The translations under genes and the position numbers were made by a program. Below are positions 1 through 8,711 of a stretch of DNA of 64,000 nt, in pieces. Positions within the stretch are counted from its first letter, which is position 1; every line of letters starts with the position of its first letter. The notes below the pieces were generated by a model. The model was not told the DNA's origin. It did not search any database and saw only the letters and a program-made list of their open reading frames with translations. The DNA lies in contig JAQBQE010000019.1 of NCBI GenBank assembly GCA_028287135.1, positions 124,001 through 188,000 on the forward strand, written 5' to 3'. The stretch is from Myxococcales bacterium (GTDB lineage Bacteria > Myxococcota_A > Polyangia > Haliangiales > Haliangiaceae).

Positions 1-477
1 GATACCACCCGTCGCATCTACGACGACCTCGCACCGGTGTTCCAGGCCGGCATCGTCACGGGCGTCCTCAATCAGACGATCAAGGTGATCGCGGGACGGC
101 GCAGGCCGTTCGCCCAGTTCGGCGGCGTCGCGGTACGCGCCAAGAACGACGTCAACACCTCGTTCTTCTCGGGCCACACCGCACTGGCGTTCACGATGGC
201 GACCTCCTCGGGCACCGTCGCCAGCCTGCGCGGCTATCGATCCGCGCCGGTGCTGTGGATCGGTGGCCTCACGCTGGCGACCGCCACCGGATATCTCCGG
301 ATCGCGGGAGACGCGCACTATGCGACCGACGTGATCGCCGGTGCCGTGGTCGGCGCGGCCATCGGGATCCTGATCCCGCTCGTGTTCCACCACGACGTGC
401 TCACCGACGAAGGGCCGGCACCTCGTCAGATCGCCGATCGCGAGCCGTTCATGTTCTCGTTCGGCACCGCGTTCTGA
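1..477 (+). CDS. PAP2-family membrane phosphatase, C-terminal part
   Basis: The reading frame is open from the first base of the window, so the N-terminus lies outside it. The visible part carries the three phosphatase signatures of the PAP2/acid phosphatase superfamily in order: KVIAGRRRP (KxxxxxxRP), FFSGHTALAF (SGH) and RIAGDAHYATD (RxxxxxHxxxD). Hydrophobic stretches between and after them fit membrane helices. Family members remove phosphate from lipid phosphates such as undecaprenyl pyrophosphate or phosphatidic acid; the substrate cannot be told here. A GTG at 37 is only an internal codon. Confidence 0.88.
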   Translation, partial: DTTRRIYDDLAPVFQAGIVTGVLNQTIKVIAGRRRPFAQFGGVAVRAKNDVNTSFFSGHTALAFTMATSSGTVASLRGYRSAPVLWIGGLTLATATGYLRIAGDAHYATDVIAGAVVGAAIGILIPLVFHHDVLTDEGPAPRQIADREPFMFSFGTAF

Positions 478-527
478 TCTGATCCGTCGATGTGTCCAGG
501 ACGCTCCGTTCGTGGCAGGGTGCGCGC

Positions 528-1169
528 GTGACGGCGCCGATCCTGGGAACCACGCGCGTGAGCTGCCCGACCTGCGGGCGCGAGCAGCAGGCCTCGCTCG
601 TCCAGAGCATCAACACGCACAAGAACCCGTCGGCCAAGGATCGGCTGCTCGCGGGCGAGCTCAACCTGCTGGTCTGTGACTGCGGCCGGCGCACCCAGCT
701 CGCCGCGACCCTGCTGTTCTACGATCCCGACTCCGACTACTTCTGCCAGGTCTGCCCGGGCGGCCAGGCTGCGATGGATCAGGCGGCGCAGGCCTTCCTC
801 AAGGCGGGCGCGGCCGGGACGCAGCGAATCGTCCCGTCGCTCAACGCCCTGGTCGAGAAGGTCAAGCTGCTCGACGAGGGGCTCGAGGACTGGGCGATCG
901 AGATGGCCAAGGTGCTGCTGCTCGCGGCGACCGAGGAGCAGGATCTCGACCGCGTCCTGCTGTTCGACCGCGTCGACCGCACAACGCGCGTGATCCACTG
1001 GATGTTGTTCGATTCGCGAGGCAGCGAGGCGCAGCGCGTCGCGAGCCCGCTCGCCGCCTACGACAAGCTCGCGGCCCGAGCCCACGGGCGGCCGAGCCCG
1101 ACCGAGCTGCAGATCGACCGCGCGTGGGGCCTCCACGCCGTTCGCACGATGATCACCGGCGCGAACTGA
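528..1169 (+). CDS. CpXC domain protein
   Basis: A cytosolic protein of about 213 residues opening with CPTCG, followed by a CDCG pair and a later CQVC. This matches the CpXC domain, a probable zinc-binding module of unknown function. I chose the GTG at 528 because the domain begins about 11 residues after it; an upstream GTG at 492 is in frame and would add 12 residues. The rest is helical with a long acidic/Leu-rich middle. It sits alone between the phosphatase and the DsbA-like gene, same strand. No role is claimed beyond the domain. Confidence 0.7.
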   Translation: MTAPILGTTRVSCPTCGREQQASLVQSINTHKNPSAKDRLLAGELNLLVCDCGRRTQLAATLLFYDPDSDYFCQVCPGGQAAMDQAAQAFLKAGAAGTQRIVPSLNALVEKVKLLDEGLEDWAIEMAKVLLLAATEEQDLDRVLLFDRVDRTTRVIHWMLFDSRGSEAQRVASPLAAYDKLAARAHGRPSPTELQIDRAWGLHAVRTMITGAN

Positions 1170-1222
1170 CTGTTCCGCCTGCACGAACGGCCGCCCGCGG
1201 CACCGGGAGGTAGGGTCCTTCC

Positions 1223-1936
1223 GTGCCCGAGCTTCGCATCGACATCTGGTCCGACATCGCGTGCCCCTGGTGCTACGTCGGCAAGCGGCGCCTCGAGGCC
1301 GCGCTGAAGCAGTTCCCCCACGCCGCCGACGTGAAGATCGTGTGGCGCGCCTTCGAGCTCGATCCCGGCGCGCCGCCAGCCCAGCAGCCGGTGCCCGGCG
1401 GGTATGCCGAGCGGCTCGGCAAGAAGTACCGGATGAGCACCGCCAAGGCCGAGGGCATGCTGACCCAGATGACCGAGACCGCAGCCCGCGACGGCCTCGA
1501 GTTCCGGTTCGACCGGATCCAGCCCGGCAACACGTTCAACGCCCATCGCCTGATTCACTTCGCCCTGGACGAGGGCAAGCAGGACGCGCTCAAGGAGCGC
1601 CTGCTCCGCGCCTATATGACGGAGGGTAAGCTGATGGGCGACACCGAGACCCTGGTGACGCTTGCGGCCGACGCCGGCCTCGATCCGGCCGCGGTCCGCG
1701 AGGTCCTCAGCTCTGACCGCTACGCCAGCGACGTCCGCGAGGACGAGGCACTCGCGCGAGAGCTCGGGATCTCGGGCGTCCCGTTCTTCGTGCTCGGCGG
1801 CCGGCTCGGCGTCTCCGGCGCGCAACCGGCCGAGGTCCTGCTCGGTGCGCTCGAGCAGGCGTGGTCGGACCTGAAGCCCACCTCCGAGCCCGCGTTTGCC
1901 GACGGTGCGGTCTGCGGGCCCGACGGCTGCGATTGA
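1223..1936 (+). CDS. FrnE-like DsbA family oxidoreductase
   Basis: A 237-residue thioredoxin-fold protein of the DsbA/FrnE (HCCA isomerase-like) family. The start MPELRIDIWSDIACPWCYVG is typical, with the CPWC redox motif at about residues 14-17. The conserved cis-Pro region (SGVPFFVLGGRLGVSGAQ) lies at about residues 175-195. There is no signal peptide, so it acts in the cytoplasm, probably as a disulfide reductase or isomerase. An extra Cys pair sits near the C-terminus (VCGPDGCD), which FrnE homologues sometimes show. The start is GTG. Confidence 0.88.
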   Translation: MPELRIDIWSDIACPWCYVGKRRLEAALKQFPHAADVKIVWRAFELDPGAPPAQQPVPGGYAERLGKKYRMSTAKAEGMLTQMTETAARDGLEFRFDRIQPGNTFNAHRLIHFALDEGKQDALKERLLRAYMTEGKLMGDTETLVTLAADAGLDPAAVREVLSSDRYASDVREDEALARELGISGVPFFVLGGRLGVSGAQPAEVLLGALEQAWSDLKPTSEPAFADGAVCGPDGCD

Positions 1937-2077
1937 TCGTGTGATCTCGATCCTGGGACCGGGGACGCCAGGTCCTAGCGACTCCCCACCCGTGGCTGAT
2001 CGAGTTGTCGGCGACGTCAAAGTGCCCGGATCCAGGGCCGTCCGCTGCTGGCACGGAGGGTGCTCAAGAGACTGGTC

Positions 2078-2599
2078 ATGAAGACCATCCTGCTCCTCAC
2101 CACCGTCGGCGTCCTGACCTCCACGGCGTTCGCTGGCACCCCCAAGACCACCTCCAAGAAGCCGGTCATCGCCGCGGTCAAGAAGACCGCGGAAGCGACC
2201 GAGACGCCGATCAAGTTCAACTTCGGTGAGTCGTACGGCGAAGGTCTCCTCAACAAGACCCGCACGTCGGCCGAGCCGACCAGCGCCGACCCGACCCTCG
2301 AGGCGAAGAGCCTGTCCAACTCGCAGGTCAGCAAGGTCGTTCACGACCGCGTCGAGGAGCTCGAGTACTGCTGGCTCCGCCTCCCCGCCTCGAAGCGCGT
2401 GGCGTCCTCCGCGGTGCTTCACCTCGCGATCGAAGCGACCGGGTCGGTCGTCGGCGTGACGATCGAAGGCGAGCTGCCCGCGACGGTCGGCAAGTGCATC
2501 ACCGCTGCCGCGAGCAAGTGGCAGTTCCCGTCGGCCGACAGCGGCTGCGAGATCGAGCACGGCATCGCGATGGGCACGAAGTCCGACATGGTTCGCTGA
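2078..2599 (+). CDS. Secreted AgmX/PglI-like C-terminal domain protein
   Basis: A 173-residue protein with a clear signal peptide (MKTILLLTTVGVLTSTAFA). After a Lys/Thr-rich linker comes a compact domain with the pattern V..RVEELEYCW, AVLHLAIEATGSV and CITAAASKWQFP. This resembles the TonB-C-like domain at the end of myxobacterial AgmX/PglI motility proteins. I chose the ATG at 2078 because the signal peptide starts there; an in-frame GTG at 2060 would add six residues. No gliding-motility genes are nearby, so its partner is unknown. Two cysteines in the domain could form a disulfide. Confidence 0.75.
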   Translation: MKTILLLTTVGVLTSTAFAGTPKTTSKKPVIAAVKKTAEATETPIKFNFGESYGEGLLNKTRTSAEPTSADPTLEAKSLSNSQVSKVVHDRVEELEYCWLRLPASKRVASSAVLHLAIEATGSVVGVTIEGELPATVGKCITAAASKWQFPSADSGCEIEHGIAMGTKSDMVR

Positions 2600-2742
2600 G
2601 CTCGACGACGACCCGACCGACGTTCGACATTCAGTTCCACGAGAGTCTTCATACGATGGTGGTCGTGTGATGGATCCAGGTCTTCAAGTGCGGGCAATGC
2701 TGCTCGCACGGATCCACACGTGGCCCCATGCGCGGGCTCGCA

Positions 2743-3459
2743 TCACGCCCTGATCGACTCGGGAATCACGCGGTCGAGCCGGCGATCGATCCGCCATCGC
2801 GTCCACCAGTCGCCGCCGACGAGATCGAGCAGCGACATCGGATGGAACGTGTAGAGGCTCCCGTGCAGGCCGACGGCGAGCAGCTCGTCGTTGGTATCGA
2901 CGGCAACCAGCTTCCGGATCAGGTCCGTCTTCAGCGACATGTGCGTCGGAACGTAGGACGGCCAGTCGGGCAGCCAGATGCGTGCCTCCTCCTCTGATTT
3001 CCACAGCGGGAAGACGTCCTGCTCGAGCAGCTCGGCCTCCGCATACTGGTCGTCCTCGGCGGAGTGCAGCGCGAACGCGCCGTCGTTCTTCGTCAGGGCC
3101 GCGCAGAATTCCTGGAAGGGCTCCGCGAGCGCGATGCCGACGTCGCCCTCCCACACGACCTTGTCCTCGGCATCGCCCTCGATCCACAGCCGCTGGTGGA
3201 GGCCGACGTTCAGGGCCAGGCCCGCGGCACGTGCCTTCGCGCGTTGCTTGCCTTCGGAACCCTCGTCCACGCTCGCCTCGTCCGCGAGGTCGATGACGCG
3301 ATCGAGTGACCAGCCCTGCGAGGCGAGCTGCTTGGAGATCATGAGGACGGCCGCAGCGACGTCGGTCTCCGCGCACCAGCACACCGCGGTGCCGCTGCTG
3401 TGCTCGTCGAAGAACTCGCCGTCGATCCGCGGGTACAGGCTTGCCGTGATTCGGAGCAT
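2743..3459 (-). CDS. DUF2750-like hypothetical protein
   Basis: A 238-residue soluble protein without signal or membrane segments. The part around residues 140-190 (VFPLWKSEEEARIWL, then a Trp- and Pro-containing segment) resembles DUF2750, a small domain of unknown function often found in immunity-like or orphan proteins. The C-terminus is rich in Trp and Arg (GDWWTRWRIDRRLDRV). It stands alone on the reverse strand between two forward genes. Apart from the DUF2750 resemblance I do not recognise it. Confidence 0.65.
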   Translation of the reverse strand: MLRITASLYPRIDGEFFDEHSSGTAVCWCAETDVAAAVLMISKQLASQGWSLDRVIDLADEASVDEGSEGKQRAKARAAGLALNVGLHQRLWIEGDAEDKVVWEGDVGIALAEPFQEFCAALTKNDGAFALHSAEDDQYAEAELLEQDVFPLWKSEEEARIWLPDWPSYVPTHMSLKTDLIRKLVAVDTNDELLAVGLHGSLYTFHPMSLLDLVGGDWWTRWRIDRRLDRVIPESIRA

Positions 3460-3586
3460 GGGAGATCCGAGCCTAGTCCCCTACCGTTCCGCGAGCTGGC
3501 CAGCGACTCGACAATCGGTTGCCGGAGTGGCACCGGCTCGCAAACAAGGCACCCCGCTCGACTCCGCCGTCGTGTTAGTGAGGGAT

Positions 3587-4315
3587 ATGTCGAGCCGCAC
3601 GACCCTGCTCACTGCCTCCGTGATCGTGGTCGCCCACGCCGCGCCGGCGCTGGCATCGGATCACATCATGAAAGTGGGCGAGGTCATGCTCGCCAATAGC
3701 AGCGGCAGCACCGCCGTGCAGTTCATCGAGCTCGAGGACCCGGGCGAACCGTTCCCAGCACCGCCATACGTCGTGGAGATCTTTGGCCCCGCCGGCGGCG
3801 CTCCCTTGATCACGTACTCGACGACCATCGGCAATGCGGCTCTGACGCGGTACACGCTGGCGACCGCCCAGGCGCAGACGGAGCTTGGATTTGTCGCACA
3901 GACCACCCTGACCGCCACGCTGCCGACGAATGGACAGGCGTGCTTCACGCGGATGATCACGCCCGACAGGATCCACTGCTTCGCGTGGGGCACGGTCACC
4001 ACGGTCGTAGCGGGCTCCACCATGAACGCCGGCGCTTCGCCAGGGAACGGCATGTCCGTCCAGCGCGTGGCGGGCGCCTACGTGGTGGCCGCCCCTACGC
4101 CGGGCGCGGTGAACTCGAATGGCATGCCGATGGTCGATGGGCCCGTCGATGCTGGAACGCCTGACGGGATGGACGCCAGGATGCCGAACCCGACGACGCC
4201 GCCGGACGATGACGACGGCTGCAACGTCGGCGCTGGACCCTCGTGGTTCGCGCTGGTCGGGATCGCTGCGCTGCTGCTCGTGGCTCGCCGCACCACGACC
4301 CGCCGCCGTCGCTGA
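3587..4315 (+). CDS. Secreted protein with MYXO-CTERM-type sorting tail
   Basis: The 242-residue product has an N-terminal signal peptide ending near PALASD, a beta-rich body of unknown function, then a Pro/Asp linker. It ends with a tripartite tail: DDDDGCNVG, a hydrophobic helix (WFALVGIAALLLVA) and an Arg-rich end (RRTTTRRRR). This tail is the layout of MYXO-CTERM, a myxobacterial sorting signal thought to be processed at the invariant Cys and to place proteins on the cell surface. I chose the ATG at 3587 from the signal peptide; a GTG at 3578 is also in frame. Confidence 0.82.
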   Translation: MSSRTTLLTASVIVVAHAAPALASDHIMKVGEVMLANSSGSTAVQFIELEDPGEPFPAPPYVVEIFGPAGGAPLITYSTTIGNAALTRYTLATAQAQTELGFVAQTTLTATLPTNGQACFTRMITPDRIHCFAWGTVTTVVAGSTMNAGASPGNGMSVQRVAGAYVVAAPTPGAVNSNGMPMVDGPVDAGTPDGMDARMPNPTTPPDDDDGCNVGAGPSWFALVGIAALLLVARRTTTRRRR

Positions 4316-4362
4316 CCGCCCGGCGTGCCGGTGTCGGACCGGCGCGCTACGGTGCGCGAGTC

Positions 4363-5433
4363 GTGCGTGATCTCGATGCACTCTCGGTGGACCTAGAAGC
4401 GGCACTGATCCGCGAGCTGGTCACCGAGTACACGTGGGCCAACCGCGTGCGGTTCGGCACCCGCCTGAAGCCGGCGGTGATCGCACTCGCCGACGCGACG
4501 ACGCGCCACGGGCGCTGGGTCGGTCCGGCCCGCACGATCGAGCTCGCGCGCACGCTGGTGCTCGAGCGGCCGTGGCCCGAGGTGATCGGCGTGCTCGAGC
4601 ACGAGATGGCGCATCAGTTCGTTGACGAGGTGCTGGGCGTCCGCGACGAGAGTGCGCATGGCGAGACCTTCCGTCGCGTGTGCGCCGACCGCGGCATCGA
4701 TGCGCGTGCGGCCGGGCCGGCCGTGCCCACGACCGAGCCCGCGGAGATCGATCGCGTGCTCGATCGGATCCGCAAGCTGCTCGCGCTGGCGGGGAGCCCG
4801 AACCAGCACGAGGCCGAGATCGCGATGCGCAAAGCGCACGAGCTGATGCTCCGGCACAACATCGAGGCAGCGCGCGCGCAGGCGGACCGCGAGTTCGAGA
4901 TCCGTCACCTCGGCGATCCGCACAAGCGGCGCTCGCGCGTCGAGAGCGACATCATGATCCTGCTCACGGAGTCGTTCTTCGTGAAGGTGATCCGGCTGCC
5001 CGTGTACCTGCCGCGGACCGGCACGCGCGGCTCGGTGTTCGAGATCTCCGGCACGCGACCCAACATCGAGATGGCCGCGCACGTCTACGCGTTCCTGCTC
5101 GCGACGGCGGACCGGCTGTGGCAGGCGAACCGCAGCGACAAGCGGGTGCGCAGCGGCCGCGATCGACTGTCGTATCAATCCGGCGTCGTGCGCGGCTTTC
5201 GCGAGAAGCTCGGGGCCGAGCGCGTCGAGCTCCGCGGCACCGGGCTCGTGTGGCGCGGCGACGCCAAGCTCGACGACTTCTACCGCGCACGGCATCCCCG
5301 GGTCACCACCCGCCGCACGAGCATCCGCCTCGATGGCGCGCACGCCGCGGGGCGCGAGGCGGGCCGCAGCGTCGTGCTGCACAAGCCGGTCGAGAGCTCC
5401 GGCAGCGGCGGTCCCACGCGCCTGCTGCGTTGA
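4363..5433 (+). CDS. SprT-like metalloprotease domain fused to DUF2786
   Basis: A 356-residue cytosolic protein in two parts. Residues about 10-115 form a SprT-like domain with the zinc motif HEMAH at 80-84. Residues about 125-165 form a DUF2786 domain (RIRKLLALAGSPNQHEAEIA). The remainder, with a conserved-looking helical region, is as in other DUF2786 proteins. SprT/Spartan domains cleave DNA-protein crosslinks in eukaryotes; the bacterial role is unproven. The start is the GTG at 4363, after which the sequence looks coded; the frame is open further upstream by chance. It lies 41 nt before gsk on the same strand. Confidence 0.8.
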   Translation: MRDLDALSVDLEAALIRELVTEYTWANRVRFGTRLKPAVIALADATTRHGRWVGPARTIELARTLVLERPWPEVIGVLEHEMAHQFVDEVLGVRDESAHGETFRRVCADRGIDARAAGPAVPTTEPAEIDRVLDRIRKLLALAGSPNQHEAEIAMRKAHELMLRHNIEAARAQADREFEIRHLGDPHKRRSRVESDIMILLTESFFVKVIRLPVYLPRTGTRGSVFEISGTRPNIEMAAHVYAFLLATADRLWQANRSDKRVRSGRDRLSYQSGVVRGFREKLGAERVELRGTGLVWRGDAKLDDFYRARHPRVTTRRTSIRLDGAHAAGREAGRSVVLHKPVESSGSGGPTRLLR

Positions 5434-5474
5434 TCAGTCGTTCCTGGCCGTCGGATCCTCTAGGCTGTCAGTCC

Positions 5475-6782
5475 GTGCGATTTCCAGGCCGTCGTAAACA
5501 CAAGCACTACTTCCCCGTCCACGCGCGCGATCCGCTGTTCGATGCGATGGGGCTCGAGGGACCGTCCGCCGGAACGCACGTGGTCGGCGTCGACCAGACG
5601 CTCGTCGATATCGACGCACGCGTACCGGACGAGCTGCTCGCGCGTTACGGGCTGCCCCGGGGCGCATCCACCGTGATCCCGAACGAGATCGCGGTGAAGC
5701 TCTATGACGAGCTGCTCTCCGACAAGCTGATCTCGTACGAGTTCGCCGGCGGGACCGTCGGCAACACGCTGCACAACTACTCCCTGCTCGCCGACGACGC
5801 TTCGATCCTGCTCGGCGTGATGAGCGATCAGATCCGTCTCGGGACCTCGGGCTATCGGTACCTGTCGAACACCTCGAGCCGCGTCAACCTCGATCACCTG
5901 CAGCCGGTCGATGGCCCGATCGGTCGCTGCTTCGCGCTGGTCACGCCCGACGGCGAACGCACGTTCGCGATCAGCGAGGGCAAGATGAACGCACTGCGGC
6001 CCGAGAGCATTCCGGACGCGGTGTTCGCCCGCGCGTCGGTGCTCGTGATCTCCGCGTACCTGATGCGCTGCAAGCCCGGGGACCCGATGCCCGAGGCGAC
6101 CTTGCGCGCCGTGGAGCTCGCTCGCGCGCACGGCGTGCCGGTCGTCCTCACGCTCGGAACGCGCTTCGTGATCGCCGAGCGCCCCGAGTTCTGGCGAGCG
6201 TTCATCACGGAGCACGTCGATATCGTCGCCATGAACGAGGAGGAAGGAGAGGCGCTGACCGGCCAGGCGGATCCGCTGCTTGCATGCGAGCGCGCGCTCG
6301 AGCTGACCGATCTCGTGCTGTGTACCGCAGGGCCCACCGGGCTCTACCTCGCCGGCTACACCGATGACGAGGTGAAGCGCGAGACCCGTTATCCGCTGCT
6401 GCCGGGCGCGATCCCCGAGTTCAACCGCTACGAGTTCAGCCGCCCGATGCGGCGGGCAAGCTGCACCACGCCGGTCAAGGTGTTCGCCCAGATCTCGCCG
6501 TATCACGGCGGCCCGCAGCGGATCACCAGCACGAACGGCGCCGGCGACGCCGCGCTCTCGGCACTGCTGCACGACATGGCCGCAAACCGCTACCACCAGG
6601 CGCGCGTGCCGAACTCCGCCAAGCACGTCCGCGAGTTCCTGACGTACTCGTCGATGAGCCAGGTGTGTCGCTACGCGAACCGCGTCAGTTACCAGGTGCT
6701 CGCGCAAGCAGCGCCCCGGCTCACGCGTGGGCTACCCGAGCGCGAGGAGGGACTCGATGACGAAGCGTACTGGGCGCACTGA
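5475..6782 (+). CDS. gsk: Inosine/guanosine kinase
   Basis: A 435-residue PfkB-family nucleoside kinase, collinear with E. coli Gsk over its whole length. Shared blocks include FPGRRKHKHYFPV at the start, VGVDQTLVDI, FAGGTVGNTLHNYS, VDGPIGRCF, ERTFAIS, NEEEGEALTG and the ATP/substrate motif NGAGDAALSALLHD near the end. It ends with the family's TRGLPEREE tail. It phosphorylates inosine and guanosine to IMP and GMP with ATP (purine salvage, cytoplasm). The start is GTG at 5475; translation upstream of it has no family similarity. It follows the SprT-like gene closely and could be co-transcribed. Confidence 0.95.
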   Translation: MRFPGRRKHKHYFPVHARDPLFDAMGLEGPSAGTHVVGVDQTLVDIDARVPDELLARYGLPRGASTVIPNEIAVKLYDELLSDKLISYEFAGGTVGNTLHNYSLLADDASILLGVMSDQIRLGTSGYRYLSNTSSRVNLDHLQPVDGPIGRCFALVTPDGERTFAISEGKMNALRPESIPDAVFARASVLVISAYLMRCKPGDPMPEATLRAVELARAHGVPVVLTLGTRFVIAERPEFWRAFITEHVDIVAMNEEEGEALTGQADPLLACERALELTDLVLCTAGPTGLYLAGYTDDEVKRETRYPLLPGAIPEFNRYEFSRPMRRASCTTPVKVFAQISPYHGGPQRITSTNGAGDAALSALLHDMAANRYHQARVPNSAKHVREFLTYSSMSQVCRYANRVSYQVLAQAAPRLTRGLPEREEGLDDEAYWAH

Positions 6783-6783
6783 C

Positions 6784-7386
6784 CTAGCTCCAGCGCGCCG
6801 CGTCGGGAGAGGGCGGTAGCACGTCGATCCCGAGCTGCTGCTCCGGCTCGTCATCCGTCCCCACGAGCACGAGCTGCGCCCCCTCGACGTCGAGCCGCGA
6901 CGGTTCGCCCGCGGTCGTCCAGATCGCCTTGGCCGGCGGCACGCGCTTGAACAGCACGACGTGACTCGCGGCATCGGGCACGAAGATCTCCTCGGGCACG
7001 ACCTCGAGCTCGGGACGATCGATCCGATAGACCAGGTGGGTGTGGTCGTCGTGGTGGACGAACGCGTAACAGCCCTCGCCGATTGGCCGCGCGGCGGGCT
7101 GGTAGCGTTCGCCGCGGGTCTTGGTCACGTAGCGCTCGGCTTCCATCTGATCGGCGAGCACGCGCTGCAGCGATCCGACCCGCTCGACCCTCCCCCACAG
7201 CCGCTCGCCCGAGGGCGCCGGCATCCGCTTCTTCCCGATCCGGAGGCGGCGGTGGCGCTCGCCACCCGCGGGGCTCAGCACCATGAAGAAGCTCTGCACA
7301 CCGGGCTCGACCTCGACGGCATTCGCGGGCTGAACACTGGGTCGGTAGAAGAAGCTGATATCGCCTCGTTCCAGGACCTCGACCAT
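6784..7386 (-). CDS. Conserved hypothetical protein
   Basis: A 200-residue soluble protein starting MVEVLERGDISFFYRP and containing QSFFMVLSPAGGERHRRLR, then AERYVTKTRGERYQPAARP and YAFVHHDDHTHLVY. I recognise these as conserved patches of a widespread family without an assigned function, but I cannot name it. No catalytic motif or membrane segment is evident. The ATG at 7386 is preferred over a start at 7419 because the conserved block begins there. Its stop codon lies 1 nt past the stop of gsk, so the two genes converge with almost no spacer. Confidence 0.75.
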   Translation of the reverse strand: MVEVLERGDISFFYRPSVQPANAVEVEPGVQSFFMVLSPAGGERHRRLRIGKKRMPAPSGERLWGRVERVGSLQRVLADQMEAERYVTKTRGERYQPAARPIGEGCYAFVHHDDHTHLVYRIDRPELEVVPEEIFVPDAASHVVLFKRVPPAKAIWTTAGEPSRLDVEGAQLVLVGTDDEPEQQLGIDVLPPSPDAARWS

Positions 7387-7446
7387 GTCTAACCCTGACG
7401 CACCGGGCGGCCACGTCAACCGCTTCGCGGTAGGGTCCCCGGGCTC

Positions 7447-7935
7447 ATGAGAATCGATGCCGCGCAGTTCACCAAGATCCTCTATGCGGTCTACGAGCGG
7501 TTCGAGCCGACGTATCGCGAGAGCGGGGGCAAGCTATCCCCCGCCGACGCCGAGCTGATCATCGCGATCGCGCAGTCGACCATCGCCGCGGATCGCATCG
7601 ACGATCCGGACGAGCGCGAGCTGTTCGAGGACATCGCCAAGCATCTCTACGCGCATGCCGAGGTCGAGACCTCGCCGCCGACGATCGGCCCGGTCGAGGA
7701 CGAGGAGCAGCGCCTCGATCACCTGCGCAGCCATGCCGCCCAGCTCAAGGGTAAGTCGAGTGGCGCGCTCGCCTACGCGGTCGCCTATGTTTTGGCGGTC
7801 TCGGACATGGAGATCGCGCCGTCGGAGAGCGACGCGCTCGAGATCCTGCGCGAGGCGCTCGGCCTCGACGAGGCCAAGGCGGAGGACATGTTGCCCGCGG
7901 TCAGCGCCCTGCTGGCGCCCGACTCCGAGGACTAG
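7447..7935 (+). CDS. TerB-like helical protein
   Basis: A 162-residue acidic, all-helical protein. The pattern LSPADAELIIAIAQSTIAADR, then AYAVAYVLAVSDMEIAPSE with a following DALEILREALGL, resembles the TerB-like fold seen in tellurite-resistance and DUF533 proteins. The acidic D/E residues in this fold can bind metal. The role is unknown. It is separated by 2 nt from the downstream mtfA-like gene and almost certainly shares its transcript. Confidence 0.6.
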   Translation: MRIDAAQFTKILYAVYERFEPTYRESGGKLSPADAELIIAIAQSTIAADRIDDPDERELFEDIAKHLYAHAEVETSPPTIGPVEDEEQRLDHLRSHAAQLKGKSSGALAYAVAYVLAVSDMEIAPSESDALEILREALGLDEAKAEDMLPAVSALLAPDSED

Positions 7936-7937
7936 CG

Positions 7938-8711
7938 ATGTTTCGCTGGCTGACCGAGCGACGGCGAGCACGTCTCCTCGAGACGCCGTTTCCGGACGCG
8001 TGGCGTGAGGTCCTCCAGCGCAATGTGACGGCGTACGGTCTGCTCGACGAGACCGAGCAGCAGCACCTGCGTGACCTCGTGCAGGTGTTCATCGCCGAGA
8101 AGAACTGGGAAGGCTGCGGCGGACTCGAGCTCGATGACGAGATGCGGGTCACGATCGCGGGTAGTGCGTGCCTGCTGGTGCTCGGCCGCGACCACGATCT
8201 GCTGCGCGAGGTCGAATCGATCCTCGTGTACCCGAGCAGCGTCATGTTGCCGGATCAGCCGCGCAGCTTCTTCGATGGCCGGCCGGTCGTCGTCGACGGC
8301 GGCACCGAGGTGCTCGGCGTCGCCCACGGCGGAGGTCCCGTGGTGCTCGCCTGGGACTCGGTGCTGATCGGATCGCGAAACGCCAGGGACGGTCGCAACC
8401 TGGTGATCCACGAGATCGCGCACAAGATCGATTTCCTCGACGGCGAAGCCGATGGCACGCCACCGCTGGATACCGCCGCGCAGCGCCGCGAGTGGGCGCG
8501 CGTGTGCTCGGAGGCGTACCTCGCTCACGTGAAGGGCGAAGAGCACGTGCTGCGCGAGTACGCGACCACCAACGAAGCCGAGTTCTTTGCGGTCGCGAGC
8601 GAGCTGTTCTTCGAGCGTCCGACGCAACTCGCTCGCGATCTGCCGCCGCTCTACGAGCTGCTCCGCGGGTTCTACAATCTCGACCTCGCGGCGCGCGCTA
8701 CTCCTTCGTGA
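7938..8711 (+). CDS. mtfA: MtfA-like zinc peptidase (family M90)
   Basis: A 257-residue protein of the MtfA/YeeI family. It shows the family start (FRWLTERRRARLL), the block LLVLGRD and the zinc-binding HEIAHKIDF at about residues 158-166, with a glutamate in NEAEFFAVASELFFE as the likely third ligand. E. coli MtfA binds the Mlc repressor and has aminopeptidase activity; whether Mlc exists here is unknown. The gene follows the TerB-like gene by 2 nt. Its 3' end overlaps the convergent protease gene by 14 bp. Confidence 0.88.
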   Translation: MFRWLTERRRARLLETPFPDAWREVLQRNVTAYGLLDETEQQHLRDLVQVFIAEKNWEGCGGLELDDEMRVTIAGSACLLVLGRDHDLLREVESILVYPSSVMLPDQPRSFFDGRPVVVDGGTEVLGVAHGGGPVVLAWDSVLIGSRNARDGRNLVIHEIAHKIDFLDGEADGTPPLDTAAQRREWARVCSEAYLAHVKGEEHVLREYATTNEAEFFAVASELFFERPTQLARDLPPLYELLRGFYNLDLAARATPS

